From NCBI GenBank assembly GCA_041917255.1, contig JAYRYA010000009.1:74812-138811 (forward strand): a stretch of 64,000 nt of DNA. Reading direction: 5' to 3'. The DNA is from Zoogloea sp041917255 (GTDB lineage Bacteria > Pseudomonadota > Gammaproteobacteria > Burkholderiales > Rhodocyclaceae). Positions 18,190 to 26,622 of the stretch are shown here, piece after piece. Position numbers and translations under genes: made by a program. The notes under the pieces were generated by a model. The model made no database searches, had not been told where the DNA came from, and saw nothing but the letters and a program-made list of their open reading frames with translations. Within the stretch, counting starts at the first letter, position 1. The number at the start of each line of letters is the position of its first letter.

Positions 18190-18672
18190 ATGCATTGCCC
18201 CTTCTGCGGCGCGGACAACACCCAGGTCACCGACACCCGTGAAAACGAGGACGGTGACATCGTCCGTCGCCGTCGCAGGTGTCTCTCCTGTGACAAGCGC
18301 TTCACCACCTACGAGCGCATCGATCTCAAGATGCCCCAGGTGGTCAAGAAAAACGGCAGCCGCGCCGAGTTCAGTCGCGACAAGCTCCTCGGCAGCCTGA
18401 CCCTTGCCCTGCGCAAACGGCCGGTCACGGCTGAAAACGTCGAAGCCGCCGTCGACCGTATCGAGGCTAAGCTGCTTTCCTCCGGCGAACGCGAGATCGC
18501 GTCCGAGCGAATAGGCGAACTCGTCATGCGCGAACTCAAAAAGCTCGACAAGGTCGCCTACATCCGCTTCGCCTCCGTCTATCGCGCCTTCGAAGACGTG
18601 GACGAATTCTCGGAAGTCATCCGCGAAGTCACCACCAAGCCTCGCGGCCGTCCCCGCAACACCCCCCAGTAA
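18190..18672 (+). CDS. nrdR: Transcriptional repressor NrdR
   Basis: A 160-residue regulator of ribonucleotide reductase genes. The N-terminal zinc ribbon uses C3-x2-C6 (MHCPFCGAD) and C-x2-C near residues 31-34 (CLSCDKR), followed by the Arg-rich stretch VRRRRRC. The ATP-cone domain follows (VVKKNGSRAEFSRDKL). The protein senses ATP/dATP and binds NrdR boxes. Its position between glyA and ribD is the usual one. No NrdR box was identified in this window. Confidence 0.96.
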   Translation: MHCPFCGADNTQVTDTRENEDGDIVRRRRRCLSCDKRFTTYERIDLKMPQVVKKNGSRAEFSRDKLLGSLTLALRKRPVTAENVEAAVDRIEAKLLSSGEREIASERIGELVMRELKKLDKVAYIRFASVYRAFEDVDEFSEVIREVTTKPRGRPRNTPQ

Positions 18673-18682
18673 CACCCTGCCG

Positions 18683-19771
18683 ATGAACGCCAGCGCCGAC
18701 GACTACCGGTGGATGGCCCGCGCCCTCGTCCTGGCCGAGCGCGGCCTGTTCACCACCACGCCCAATCCCCGCGTCGGCTGCGTCATCGTGCGCGATGGCG
18801 AGATCGTGGGTGAAGGCTGGCACATCCGGGCTGGCGAACCCCATGCCGAAGTCCACGCCCTGGCGATGGCCGGCGAAGCTGCCCGCGGTGCCACGGCCTA
18901 CGTTACGCTCGAGCCCTGCTCCCACCACGGCCGCACGCCCCCTTGCGCCGACGCCCTCGTCAGGGCGGGGGTCGCACGCGTTGTGGCTGCGATCGAGGAC
19001 CCGAACCCACTCGTCGCCGGGCGCGGCCTTGCCCGCCTGCGCGAGGCCGGCATCCAGACACTGTCGGGCGTGCAGGAAGCAGAGGCCCGCGAACTCAACA
19101 TCGGCTTCATCTCGCGCATGACCCGCGGCCGGCCATGGTTGCGCCTCAAGGCCGCGGCGACGCTGGATGGAAAGACGGCCCTTGATAACGGCGTATCCCA
19201 GTGGATCACCAGCGACGACGCCCGACGCGACGCCCATCGCTGGCGTGCGCGCTCCTGCGCGGTGCTCACCGGCATCGGCACCGTCCGCGACGACGACCCG
19301 CAGCTCACCGTCCGTGCCATCCCCACCGAACGCCAGCCCCTGAGCGTGGTGGTCGACGCCCGCCTCGAGACCCCGCTCAACGCCAAACTTCTCGACGGCG
19401 GCAAGGTCCTCATCGCCGGCGCCATTGACCAGCCCGAGCGCATCGCCGCTCTGCGGCGTCGCGGTGCTGACGTGGTCCTCCTGCCCAACGACGGCGGAAA
19501 GGTCGATCTGTCTGCCCTGATGCGTGAACTCGGCCAGCGCGGCATCAACGAGGTGCTCGCCGAAAGTGGCTTCAAACTCAACGGCTCGCTGCTGCGTGAA
19601 GGCTGTGTCGACGAGTTGATCCTCTACCTCGCACCCACCCTCGTCGGCGACGCTGCACGGGGCCTCTTCAACCTGCCGGCGCTCACCAGCCTGCAGGACA
19701 AGCGCGCGCTCCGCTTTCATGACATTCGCCAGATCGGTCCAGATCTGCGCATCCTTGCAAGACCAGCCTGA
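18683..19771 (+). CDS. ribD: Bifunctional riboflavin biosynthesis protein RibD
   Basis: A 362-residue fusion. The N-terminal deaminase (about 1-145) has the zinc site HAEVHAL and PCSHHGRTPPC, plus NPRVGCVIV; the C-terminal reductase domain (about 150-360) includes LRLKAAATLDGKTA and the NADPH-binding region around VLAESGFKLNGSLL. It converts 2,5-diamino-6-ribosylamino-pyrimidinone phosphate to the reduced, deaminated intermediate of riboflavin synthesis. It starts 10 bases after nrdR. No FMN riboswitch was seen upstream. Confidence 0.95.
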   Translation: MNASADDYRWMARALVLAERGLFTTTPNPRVGCVIVRDGEIVGEGWHIRAGEPHAEVHALAMAGEAARGATAYVTLEPCSHHGRTPPCADALVRAGVARVVAAIEDPNPLVAGRGLARLREAGIQTLSGVQEAEARELNIGFISRMTRGRPWLRLKAAATLDGKTALDNGVSQWITSDDARRDAHRWRARSCAVLTGIGTVRDDDPQLTVRAIPTERQPLSVVVDARLETPLNAKLLDGGKVLIAGAIDQPERIAALRRRGADVVLLPNDGGKVDLSALMRELGQRGINEVLAESGFKLNGSLLREGCVDELILYLAPTLVGDAARGLFNLPALTSLQDKRALRFHDIRQIGPDLRILARPA

Positions 19772-19877
19772 GCCGCCGATCACGGCGAATTGCAAACGTT
19801 TGAAATAGATCACGGAGGGGGTCAACGTCGCCCGTCTATGGCCGTTAACCTGCACACCTTTGTCATCCGTCCAGCTC

Positions 19878-20840
19878 ATGAAGCTTTCCCTCCTGACCGG
19901 TTTCATCACGTCCGCCCTTCTGTCGATCTCCGCTGCTCACGCCGAAACCGCCATCGTTCTCAACTCCGGGGACGAGAACGTCAGCTTCATCGACACCGCT
20001 ACCTACAAGGAAACCGGGCGGGCACCGGCCTGCAAGGAGCCGCATCACCTCATGGCAACACCGGACGACGCTTCGGTGATCGTCGCCTGCGCAATTTCCA
20101 ACGAGCTCGTGTTCTTCGACGCCCGCACCGGCAAGGAACAGAAGCGCATCAAGAACATCTCCGACCCGTATCAGCTCGGCTTCTCGCCGGACAACAAATG
20201 GTTCGTGGCCAACTCACTGCGTCTTGACCGTGTCGACATCTACCGTGCCGCCGACTTCTCACTTGTCGCCCGCGTGCCCGCGGCCAAGACGCCCTCTCAC
20301 ATGACCTTCGACAAGGCCAGCCAGCTCGTCTTCATTACACTGCAGGACTCCAACGAGGTGCTTGCCATTGACCTCAAGACCCAGCAGCCTGCCTGGAAGG
20401 TACCCGTCGGCCCAACACCTGCCGGCATCCACATGACGCCCGACGATAAATACCTGCTTGTGGGCATCATGGGCGCCGACTACGTCGAAGTGATCGACTG
20501 GCGCGCCCGCAAGACGGTCAAGAAAATCGTCACCGCCAAGGCCGCCCACAATCTCCTCCCGCGGGGCGACGGCCGCCATGTTTTCGTCTCCAACCGATCG
20601 ATGAAAGGCAGTATCTCCCTGGTGGATATGCAGACCCTGACCGAAGTCGAAAAATACGACGTGCCCGGCGGCCCGGACGACATGGAGATTCGCGCCGACG
20701 GCAAGGAGCTGTGGGCCACCGCCCGCTTTGCGCGCAAGGTCCAGGTCGTCAATCTCGAACAGAAGAAGCTCTCCCATTCGATCCCGGTGGGCCGCTCGCC
20801 CCACGGCGTCTCCTTCATCAACCACGCCCCGAGGCAGTAA
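19878..20840 (+). CDS. Exported YncE-like beta-propeller protein
   Basis: A 320-residue protein with an N-terminal signal peptide (MKLSLLTGFITSALLSISAAHA, cleavage after AHA). Repeated blades carry D-x-x-[TS] and DDKYLL/PDNKWF-type patterns (SPDNKWFVANS, TPDDKYLLVGI, RGDGRHVFVSN), as in the YVTN/YncE seven-bladed propellers found in the periplasm. The start is ATG 19878, giving a clean signal peptide; the frame stays open six codons further up. It is two bases before the NodB-domain gene. The function is unknown; related propellers are often next to redox or surface-polymer genes. Confidence 0.8.
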   Translation: MKLSLLTGFITSALLSISAAHAETAIVLNSGDENVSFIDTATYKETGRAPACKEPHHLMATPDDASVIVACAISNELVFFDARTGKEQKRIKNISDPYQLGFSPDNKWFVANSLRLDRVDIYRAADFSLVARVPAAKTPSHMTFDKASQLVFITLQDSNEVLAIDLKTQQPAWKVPVGPTPAGIHMTPDDKYLLVGIMGADYVEVIDWRARKTVKKIVTAKAAHNLLPRGDGRHVFVSNRSMKGSISLVDMQTLTEVEKYDVPGGPDDMEIRADGKELWATARFARKVQVVNLEQKKLSHSIPVGRSPHGVSFINHAPRQ

Positions 20841-20842
20841 CG

Positions 20843-21592
20843 ATGCGCCGCCTGCGACACCCGGCACTGCTTGCCCTGATTGTCCCGCTGCTCAGCGCTG
20901 CAGGTGCAACTCAGGCTGCAGACGCCACTTGCCGAGGAACGGTCTACCTCACCCTTGACACCGGCAACATGCGTCACGCCGAGACCATCGCCGACATCCT
21001 CGCAAAGCACCGGGTCAAGGCCACGTTCTTCGTCGCCCAGGAAAAAACCCTGCGCGGCGACATGGCCCTCGATCCCAGCTGGGCCGACTTCTGGAAAGCC
21101 CGTGTCGCCGAGGGTCACGCCTTCGGAAGCCACACCTGGCGGCACGGCTCGTTTCGCAAGGATGAGGCCGGCGGCAAAGTGGTCTACCGCCTCATGGACG
21201 GCAGCCAGACCACCCTCGACGCCGGCCAGATCTGCGCCGAACTCAAGGCCCCGGACTCCCGCTTCGCCGAACTCACCGGCCGCAAGCTGGATGCCCTGTG
21301 GCGCGCGCCGGGAGGCCGCACCACGCCCAACACCATCAAGGCCGCCGAGGCCTGCGGCTACCGCCACGTCCACTGGGCGCCCGCCGGCTTCCTGGGCGAC
21401 GAGCTACCGTCCGACGTCTATCCCAACGAGTCCCTGCTCAAGCGCGCCCTTGCCAACATCCGCGACGGCGACATTTTGATGGCCCACCTGGGCATCTGGT
21501 CCCGCAAGGATCCGTTCGCGCCGATGCTCGACCCGCTGATCGGCGGACTCAAGGATCGCGGCTTCTGCTTCGCCACCATTCCAAGCCGATGA
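20843..21592 (+). CDS. Polysaccharide deacetylase family (NodB) protein, exported
   Basis: A 249-residue protein with a signal peptide (up to about residue 26, TQAADA) and a NodB homology domain. Motif 1, usually T-F-D-D-G, reads TLDTGN, so the first Asp is kept but the metal-binding second Asp is Thr. Motif 2 (HTWRH) is intact and gives two His ligands. The late motif is MAHLGIW. It may be a specialised deacetylase subgroup or have altered metal use. It starts two bases after the propeller gene and overlaps the desaturase-like gene (ATGATG at 21589). Confidence 0.78.
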   Translation: MRRLRHPALLALIVPLLSAAGATQAADATCRGTVYLTLDTGNMRHAETIADILAKHRVKATFFVAQEKTLRGDMALDPSWADFWKARVAEGHAFGSHTWRHGSFRKDEAGGKVVYRLMDGSQTTLDAGQICAELKAPDSRFAELTGRKLDALWRAPGGRTTPNTIKAAEACGYRHVHWAPAGFLGDELPSDVYPNESLLKRALANIRDGDILMAHLGIWSRKDPFAPMLDPLIGGLKDRGFCFATIPSR

Positions 21593-22566
21593 TGCAGTCT
21601 CTGACCGACCTTTTCGTTTCGATCCAGGGCTGGCTGTTCGACACCTTCGTCCAGCCAGTGCTATTTGCCCTGGGCCTCGCCAGCTACGTGGAAATGGGTT
21701 TCGAGGGCATCGAATTCGTTCTGCTGGGTTGCATCGAACTACTGATCGCCTACGCCTTGATGCGCCCTCTCGAAGCGTGGTGGCCCGCCGAAAAGTGGGC
21801 CGAGCGCAACGCAGTCAAGGTGGACATCATCTACTCCATGCTCAATCGGATGGGCGTGATCCCGCTGGCGGTTTTCGCACTGCTGGCCCCGGTTTTCATC
21901 GAGTTCGAAAGCTGGCTACGCTTTCACGATGTCATCCCCCACCAGCTCGAAGACTGGCTGCCGGGTCTCGACACCAACCCCCTGGCGAGCTTTGCCATTT
22001 ATCTGGTAATCCTCGACTTTGCCGAGTACTGGCGCCATCGCCTGTCCCACACCTTAGGCTGGTGGTGGGCGCTGCACAGCATCCACCATTCCCAACGGCA
22101 GATGTCGTTCTGGACCGACTCCCGCAATCATCTCCTCGACGACGTGATCGCCGGCGTGTGGTTCGCCTGCCTGTCGCTGCTGATCGGCGTACCGCCCGGG
22201 CATTTCATCGGCCTGCTGATTGCCTTGCGACTGGTCGAGAACCTCTCTCATACCAACACCCGGCTGGACTTCGGCACGCTCGGCGATTATCTGATCGTCG
22301 GCCCCCGCTACCACCGCTGGCACCACGCCATCAACATGCCAGCCGATCCTCGCTTTCAGAAAGGCTGCAACTTCGCGATCCTGCTGCCGATCTGGGACAT
22401 CCTCTTCGGCACCTTGTACCTCGAAAAAGCCCTGCCGCCTACGGGCATCCATGAACAGAACGCCGAAGAGATCGCCGCCCGCGACAACTTCTGGGCCCAG
22501 CAGAAACTGGGGCTGGTGCTGCTCTGGAAGGCCCTCACTGGCCCGGGGAAATCCCGCTCAGCGTGA
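21589..22566 (+). CDS. Sterol desaturase/fatty acid hydroxylase family membrane protein
   Basis: A 325-residue integral membrane protein with four or five hydrophobic segments and the three His clusters of the superfamily: HRLSH near residues 150-154, HSIHH near 165-169 and HRWHH near 245-249. These bind a di-iron centre that hydroxylates or desaturates lipids. ATG 21589 overlaps the previous stop, so the propeller, NodB and desaturase genes form one operon. The substrate is not evident: bacterial members act on hopanoids, carotenoids, ornithine lipids or other lipids. It ends convergent with moeB, overlapping by nine bases. Confidence 0.87.
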   Translation: MMQSLTDLFVSIQGWLFDTFVQPVLFALGLASYVEMGFEGIEFVLLGCIELLIAYALMRPLEAWWPAEKWAERNAVKVDIIYSMLNRMGVIPLAVFALLAPVFIEFESWLRFHDVIPHQLEDWLPGLDTNPLASFAIYLVILDFAEYWRHRLSHTLGWWWALHSIHHSQRQMSFWTDSRNHLLDDVIAGVWFACLSLLIGVPPGHFIGLLIALRLVENLSHTNTRLDFGTLGDYLIVGPRYHRWHHAINMPADPRFQKGCNFAILLPIWDILFGTLYLEKALPPTGIHEQNAEEIAARDNFWAQQKLGLVLLWKALTGPGKSRSA

Positions 22567-23307
22567 CCCGCACACCGGACAAGCCGGATCCCGCCCAAGG
22601 CGGATCGTCCGCCAGTCCGCCCCGAGGGCATCGAGCAGCAACAGACGTCCGACCATCGGCTCGCCACAGCCCGCCAGCAGCTTGAGCGCCTCGGCGGCCT
22701 GGATAGCCCCGACAATACCGGTGATCGGCGCAAACACCCCCATCACCGCACAACGCACCTCCTCCACGTCATCCCCTTCAGGAAAAAGGCAGTGGTAGCA
22801 AGGGCTATCGCCCTTGCGCAGGTCGAACACCGACACCTGACCATCAAATCGCACCGCCGCGCCGGAAACCAGCGGCTTGCGATGGACGACACACGCCCGG
22901 TTGATGGCGTGACGGGTCGCGAAATTGTCGGAGCAGTCGAGCACCACATCTGCCGCTGCCACCTCGGCATCCAGGGCTGCACCTTCAAGTCGGCTTGCCA
23001 CCGGCACGACCCGAACCTCCGGATTGAGCCGCGCCAGCGCATCCCGGCCCGACTCGACCTTCAGTCGGCCGACGCTCTCTTGCGAGTGCAATATCTGGCG
23101 CTGCAGGTTGGTCAGATCAACGGTATCGCCATCGGCAAGCACCAACGTGCCGACACCCGCAGCGGTGAGATACATGGCAGCCGGCGAGCCGAGTCCTCCG
23201 GCTCCGACCACCAGCACGCGGGACGCTACAATCGCGTCCTGTCCCTCGATGCCGATCTGAGGCAGAAGAATATGGCGCGAATAGCGCAGCAGCTGATCGT
23301 CGTTCAT
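22558..23307 (-). CDS. moeB: Adenylyltransferase of the MoeB/ThiF/HesA family
   Basis: A 249-residue E1-like enzyme that adenylates the C-terminal glycine of a ThiS/MoaD-type sulfur carrier. It has the Rossmann motif VLVVGAGGLGSP near residues 32-43, LQRQILH with the catalytic Arg, and zinc-binding pairs CYHC (near 172-175) and CPVCGSR at the C-terminus. The order and length fit MoeB, but ThiF and HesA are nearly indistinguishable by motif and no carrier gene is adjacent. It is followed on the same strand, upstream, by an unknown gene and ctpA. It is a further sulfur-handling gene in the window. Confidence 0.88.
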   Translation of the reverse strand: MNDDQLLRYSRHILLPQIGIEGQDAIVASRVLVVGAGGLGSPAAMYLTAAGVGTLVLADGDTVDLTNLQRQILHSQESVGRLKVESGRDALARLNPEVRVVPVASRLEGAALDAEVAAADVVLDCSDNFATRHAINRACVVHRKPLVSGAAVRFDGQVSVFDLRKGDSPCYHCLFPEGDDVEEVRCAVMGVFAPITGIVGAIQAAEALKLLAGCGEPMVGRLLLLDALGADWRTIRLGRDPACPVCGSR

Positions 23308-23351
23308 GGAAAGTAAGGTACGAACACGGTGCCGCCAGCAGGCCGCACCGG

Positions 23352-23807
23352 TTACTTGAAGTCGCGCAGATCGGGCGGCGTATCGTCGTGATCGCCGTGG
23401 GGGTGGTGGGCGTACGCCTGGATGTACACCTCGTGGGACTGTTTGATCAGCCGTTCGGGTGACCGCAGGTTGTGCACCTGAGTATCCTCGACGTAGTAGA
23501 TCAGCGCCCGATGGAGCCGGGTGAGCAGAGAGCGGTCGAGATGAAAGCCCGCACCGGTCAGCGCCTCGTCGAGCAACTGAAGGGTGAAATCAAGCACGTT
23601 GTAATGAACGACGAGCGTGAGATCATCGTTGCCTTCTTCAACCTGCACGCCTCGCAGCGCCGCCAGCGAGCGGCGGGCCTGGACAACCTGCCCCGGCGGA
23701 AAGGCCTTGAAGCGGACTTCCCGCGTCTTGGCGATCCCGCTACCTGCATGATGAGACGCATGACCGTGCTTGCGTCCGGCCAGCTTGTAGGCAGTCTCCC
23801 GTCGCAT
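23352..23807 (-). CDS. Conserved-looking protein of unknown function, ferredoxin-like fold suspected
   Basis: A 151-residue soluble protein that I do not recognise. Residues about 30-95 (REVRFKAFPPGQVVQARRSL, then VEEGNDDLTLVVHYNV, then FTLQLLDEALTGAGFHLD) suggest a beta-alpha-beta-beta-alpha-beta arrangement like heavy-metal-associated or similar small ligand domains, but no CxxC is present. Both ends are His-rich (GRKHGHASHH; AYAHHPHGDHDD), which could bind a metal. It lies between moeB and ctpA on the same strand with short gaps. Codon use resembles its neighbours, supporting a real gene. Confidence 0.6.
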   Translation of the reverse strand: MRRETAYKLAGRKHGHASHHAGSGIAKTREVRFKAFPPGQVVQARRSLAALRGVQVEEGNDDLTLVVHYNVLDFTLQLLDEALTGAGFHLDRSLLTRLHRALIYYVEDTQVHNLRSPERLIKQSHEVYIQAYAHHPHGDHDDTPPDLRDFK

Positions 23808-23826
23808 GTCGCCCCCTGAATCCAGA

Positions 23827-25248
23827 TTACTTGGCGCTATTCTGGAGGATTTGCAGACCCTTGAGCAAATTCACCGCCTGGGCAAGCTGGTAATCATCCT
23901 TGCCCGCGATCTCGAAGGGCGGTTTCATCTCGTCGTCGGCGTCCTTCGGCTTGTCCTTGCCCTTAGGCGATGGTTCTTTCCTGGGCGCCGCGGGCACCGC
24001 TGAATCGGCCGGTTTGGTGACATTCACCTCGGGCTCCTTGCCGTTGCCGAGATGGCGCTCGAGATCCGCCTCACGCAGCCGCTCACGGGACGAACCGCCC
24101 GGCGTCTCCTCGACGATGATGTCCGGCACGATGCCCTTTGCCTGGATCGACCGGCCATTAGGCGTGAAGTAACGCGCCGTGGTCAGCTTGATCGCCGCAT
24201 TGCTGTTGAGTGGCAGAATCGTCTGAACAGACCCCTTGCCGAAGCTCTGGGTGCCCATAACCACCGCCCGCTTGTGATCCTGCAGCGCCCCCGCCACGAT
24301 CTCCGATGCCGACGCCGATCCGCCATTCACCAGCACCACCATCGGCACCGTCTTGATGGACGCGGGAATGCCGCGGATGTAGTCATCTCGCGAGCCGCGC
24401 AGGTAATCCTCTGGCGAGGCCACATATTTGCGCTTGGCGTCGTCGGCCCGACCATCGGTGGAAACCACCAGAGCCCCCGGCGGCAGGAAGGCCGCCGACA
24501 CGCCCACGGCACCGTGCAGTAAGCCACCCGGATCGTTGCGCAGATCAAGGACCAGGCCCTTCAGATCACCCTGCTTGACCAGCCGCTCCAGGTGCTGGGC
24601 CAGCGACGCCGCGGTCTGCTCCTGGAACTGCACCACACGCACGTAGCCATAACCAGGCTGGACAAGCTTGGATTTGACGCTCTGCACCTTGATGACTTCA
24701 CGCACCAGCGTCACGACGATCGGCTTCGCCTCACCCTTGCGCATGATGGTGAGCACGATGTTGGTCTTGGGTTTACCACGCATCCGTTTGACCGCATCAG
24801 TCAGGGCCATGCCCTTCACCGAAGTGTCGTCCAGCTTGATGATGAGGTCACCCGCCTTGATGCCGGCCCGGAACGCAGGGGTGTCCTCGATTGGCGAGAT
24901 CACCTTGACGTAACCGTCCTCCGACCCCACCTCAATGCCCAGCCCGCCGAATTCGCCCTGGGTGCCAACCTGCAGTTCCTTGAACGCCTCGGCGTCGAGA
25001 TAGGCCGAATGGGGATCGAGGTTGGACAGCATGCCACTGATCGCGTAAGTGATCAGCTTCTTGTCCTCTACCGGCTCGACGTAACCCTGCTTGATGGCAT
25101 TGAAGACGTCCGCCAGGTTGCGCAGCTCTTCGACCGGGAGCGGGGAGAGCGGCGATTTGTCCGCGTTGGCCGAAAAATTGAGGCTGATCAGAACCCCGGC
25201 ACACAGCCCGGTGAACACCAGACCGGCTTGTTGCAGTTTGCTGCGCAT
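23827..25248 (-). CDS. ctpA: Carboxy-terminal processing protease, S41 family
   Basis: A 473-residue exported or membrane-anchored protease. The signal/anchor is at residues 1-30. A PDZ domain spans about 95-180 (GLGIEVGSEDGYVKVISPIE). The catalytic domain has VLVNGGSASASEIVAGAL with the nucleophile Ser near 308 and GTQSFGKGSVQT with the general-base Lys near 333. A low-complexity Lys/Pro/Glu region follows at about 400-445. Such proteases trim or degrade periplasmic proteins. The minus-strand start is preceded by GGAGACT. Upstream, AGTATA at 25336-25341 gives a minus-strand -10 TATACT. Confidence 0.93.
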   Translation of the reverse strand: MRSKLQQAGLVFTGLCAGVLISLNFSANADKSPLSPLPVEELRNLADVFNAIKQGYVEPVEDKKLITYAISGMLSNLDPHSAYLDAEAFKELQVGTQGEFGGLGIEVGSEDGYVKVISPIEDTPAFRAGIKAGDLIIKLDDTSVKGMALTDAVKRMRGKPKTNIVLTIMRKGEAKPIVVTLVREVIKVQSVKSKLVQPGYGYVRVVQFQEQTAASLAQHLERLVKQGDLKGLVLDLRNDPGGLLHGAVGVSAAFLPPGALVVSTDGRADDAKRKYVASPEDYLRGSRDDYIRGIPASIKTVPMVVLVNGGSASASEIVAGALQDHKRAVVMGTQSFGKGSVQTILPLNSNAAIKLTTARYFTPNGRSIQAKGIVPDIIVEETPGGSSRERLREADLERHLGNGKEPEVNVTKPADSAVPAAPRKEPSPKGKDKPKDADDEMKPPFEIAGKDDYQLAQAVNLLKGLQILQNSAK

Positions 25249-25510
25249 AAAGTCTCCGTCACGGCGTTCAACGCCTGGCCTGTGTCCATCAGGCCGTAAC
25301 GCCCGAAAACGGGCTTATTTCCATTGCTCACGAGAAGTATAAACCGGAAATCCACCGCCCCCATCGGGTACCGAACCCGCCTCAAACAGGCACGCCAGCA
25401 AGGTCGGGCGCGATGGAATTGACGATCTTCGGCCGGATGACCACCTCCCCCAAAAAGTGTGACGCAGGCGAGGCCGACCGAGCGCACCAGCGGTGCAAAA
25501 AATGCTATTT

Positions 25511-25516
25511 TATAAT
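25511..25516 (+). promoter_or_regulatory. -10 box for the ArsR-rhodanese-grxC operon
   Basis: A perfect TATAAT sits in an AT-rich patch 26 bases before the GTG start of the ArsR gene. No good -35 hexamer is seen. Its position argues against any upstream start for the ArsR protein. ACGAATCGTTCGT at 25531-25543 contains an inverted repeat (ACGAatcgTTCGT) where a repressor could act. Confidence 0.55.
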
Positions 25517-25541
25517 ATTGACTCGCCCAAACGAATCGTTC

Positions 25542-25859
25542 GTGAAGACAACCACCGCCGAACTCATTGCCAATCAAGAGCACATCGAGACCGCCGCCAG
25601 GGCGTTGAAAGCGATTGCACACCCCCTCCGGCTCAAGATCCTGTGCGTAATTGGCAGCGATGAAGCCTGCGTCCAGGATATCGTGGATTCCGTCGGCACT
25701 TCCCAGAGCAACATTTCCCAGCACCTTGCCATCCTTCGCGACAAAGAGGTGCTGCTTACCCGCAAGGACGCCAATCGGGTCTTCTATCGTATTGGCGACC
25801 CCCGTACGCTCCAGCTCATCGCGATGATGCGTGAAGTGTTCTGCGGCGAAGACTCGTAA
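25542..25859 (+). CDS. ArsR family regulator with a BigR/SqrR-like cysteine pair
   Basis: A 105-residue winged-helix repressor. The recognition region is VGTSQSNISQHLAILRDKEV. Cys residues sit in LKILCVIG on helix 2 and in REVFCGEDS at the C-terminal helix, the positions of the two persulfide-sensing cysteines in BigR/SqrR proteins as I recall them; a third Cys is in DEACVQD. CxC metal motifs of ArsR/SmtB are absent. The GTG at 25542 is chosen because the -10 box lies just upstream. It immediately precedes a rhodanese gene, so control of sulfane-sulfur handling is a reasonable inference. Confidence 0.85.
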   Translation: MKTTTAELIANQEHIETAARALKAIAHPLRLKILCVIGSDEACVQDIVDSVGTSQSNISQHLAILRDKEVLLTRKDANRVFYRIGDPRTLQLIAMMREVFCGEDS

Positions 25860-25897
25860 CACCCCGCCCCTTTCCTTTCAGCCCCGGAGTTTGTTTC

Positions 25898-26308
25898 GTG
25901 GAATTCATCCAGCAAAACTGGTACTGGGCAGCGCTCGCTGCCGTCAGCGGCGTGATGCTCGTCGTCACTTCGCTGCGTGGCGGTCGTGGCATCAGCCCCG
26001 CCCAGGCCACCGCCCTCATCAACCGTGAAGACGCGCTCGTCGTCGACGTACGCGAAGCCGCCGAGTTCTCGGCGGGCCATCTGCTCAACGCCCGCCACAT
26101 TCCCCTGGGCGAGCTCGACAAGCGCATTGGCGAACTTGAAAGATTCAAGGACAAGCCTGTTATCCTCAATTGTCAGAGCGGCGGTCGCTCGTCCAGCGCC
26201 TGCGCCACGCTAGCCAAGGCCGGATTTACAAACGTCCATAACCTGGAAGGCGGCATCGAAGCCTGGGTCCAGGCAGGCATGCCGATCAGCCGTCAGAAGA
26301 AGAAGTGA
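25898..26308 (+). CDS. Membrane-anchored rhodanese-like sulfurtransferase (YibN type)
   Basis: A 136-residue protein with one N-terminal membrane helix (NWYWAALAAVSGVMLVVTS) and a single rhodanese domain. The active-site loop is NCQSGGRSSSA, with the catalytic Cys near residue 91. It transfers sulfane sulfur via a cysteine persulfide; orientation of the anchor suggests a cytoplasmic domain as in E. coli YibN. The order rhodanese-grxC-secB-gpsA is the same as E. coli yibN-grxC-secB-gpsA. The gene starts with GTG at 25898 and is followed by grxC after two bases. Confidence 0.9.
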   Translation: MEFIQQNWYWAALAAVSGVMLVVTSLRGGRGISPAQATALINREDALVVDVREAAEFSAGHLLNARHIPLGELDKRIGELERFKDKPVILNCQSGGRSSSACATLAKAGFTNVHNLEGGIEAWVQAGMPISRQKKK

Positions 26309-26310
26309 CC

Positions 26311-26580
26311 ATGCAACCCAAAATCCTGATGTATGCCACCGCCGTCTGTCCCTACTGCGTCCGCGCCGAAGGCCTGCTACGTCGCAAGGGCGTCACCGAG
26401 ATCGAGAAGGTCCGCATCGACACCGACCCCGAGCGCCGCGACGAGATGATGACCCGCACCGGCCGTCGCACCGTGCCGCAGATCTACATCGGTGACTACC
26501 ACGTGGGCGGCTGCGACGATCTCTTCGCCCTCGACCACGAAGGCAAACTCGACGCCCTGCTCAAGGGCGAAGCTGCCTGA
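26311..26580 (+). CDS. grxC: Glutaredoxin 3
   Basis: An 89-residue dithiol glutaredoxin with the active site CPYC (residues 14-17), the cis-Pro segment RRTVPQIYIGD and the GSH-binding GGCDDL. It reduces disulfides and glutathione mixed disulfides using glutathione. I start it at ATG 26311, well spaced from the AGAAGAAGAAG purine run; a GTG at 26305 would add two codons. It fits between the rhodanese and secB genes as in E. coli. Confidence 0.95.
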   Translation: MQPKILMYATAVCPYCVRAEGLLRRKGVTEIEKVRIDTDPERRDEMMTRTGRRTVPQIYIGDYHVGGCDDLFALDHEGKLDALLKGEAA

Positions 26581-26622
26581 GCCGTTCAACGAAACCCTGA
26601 TTTCTCAACCGGAAACACCACC

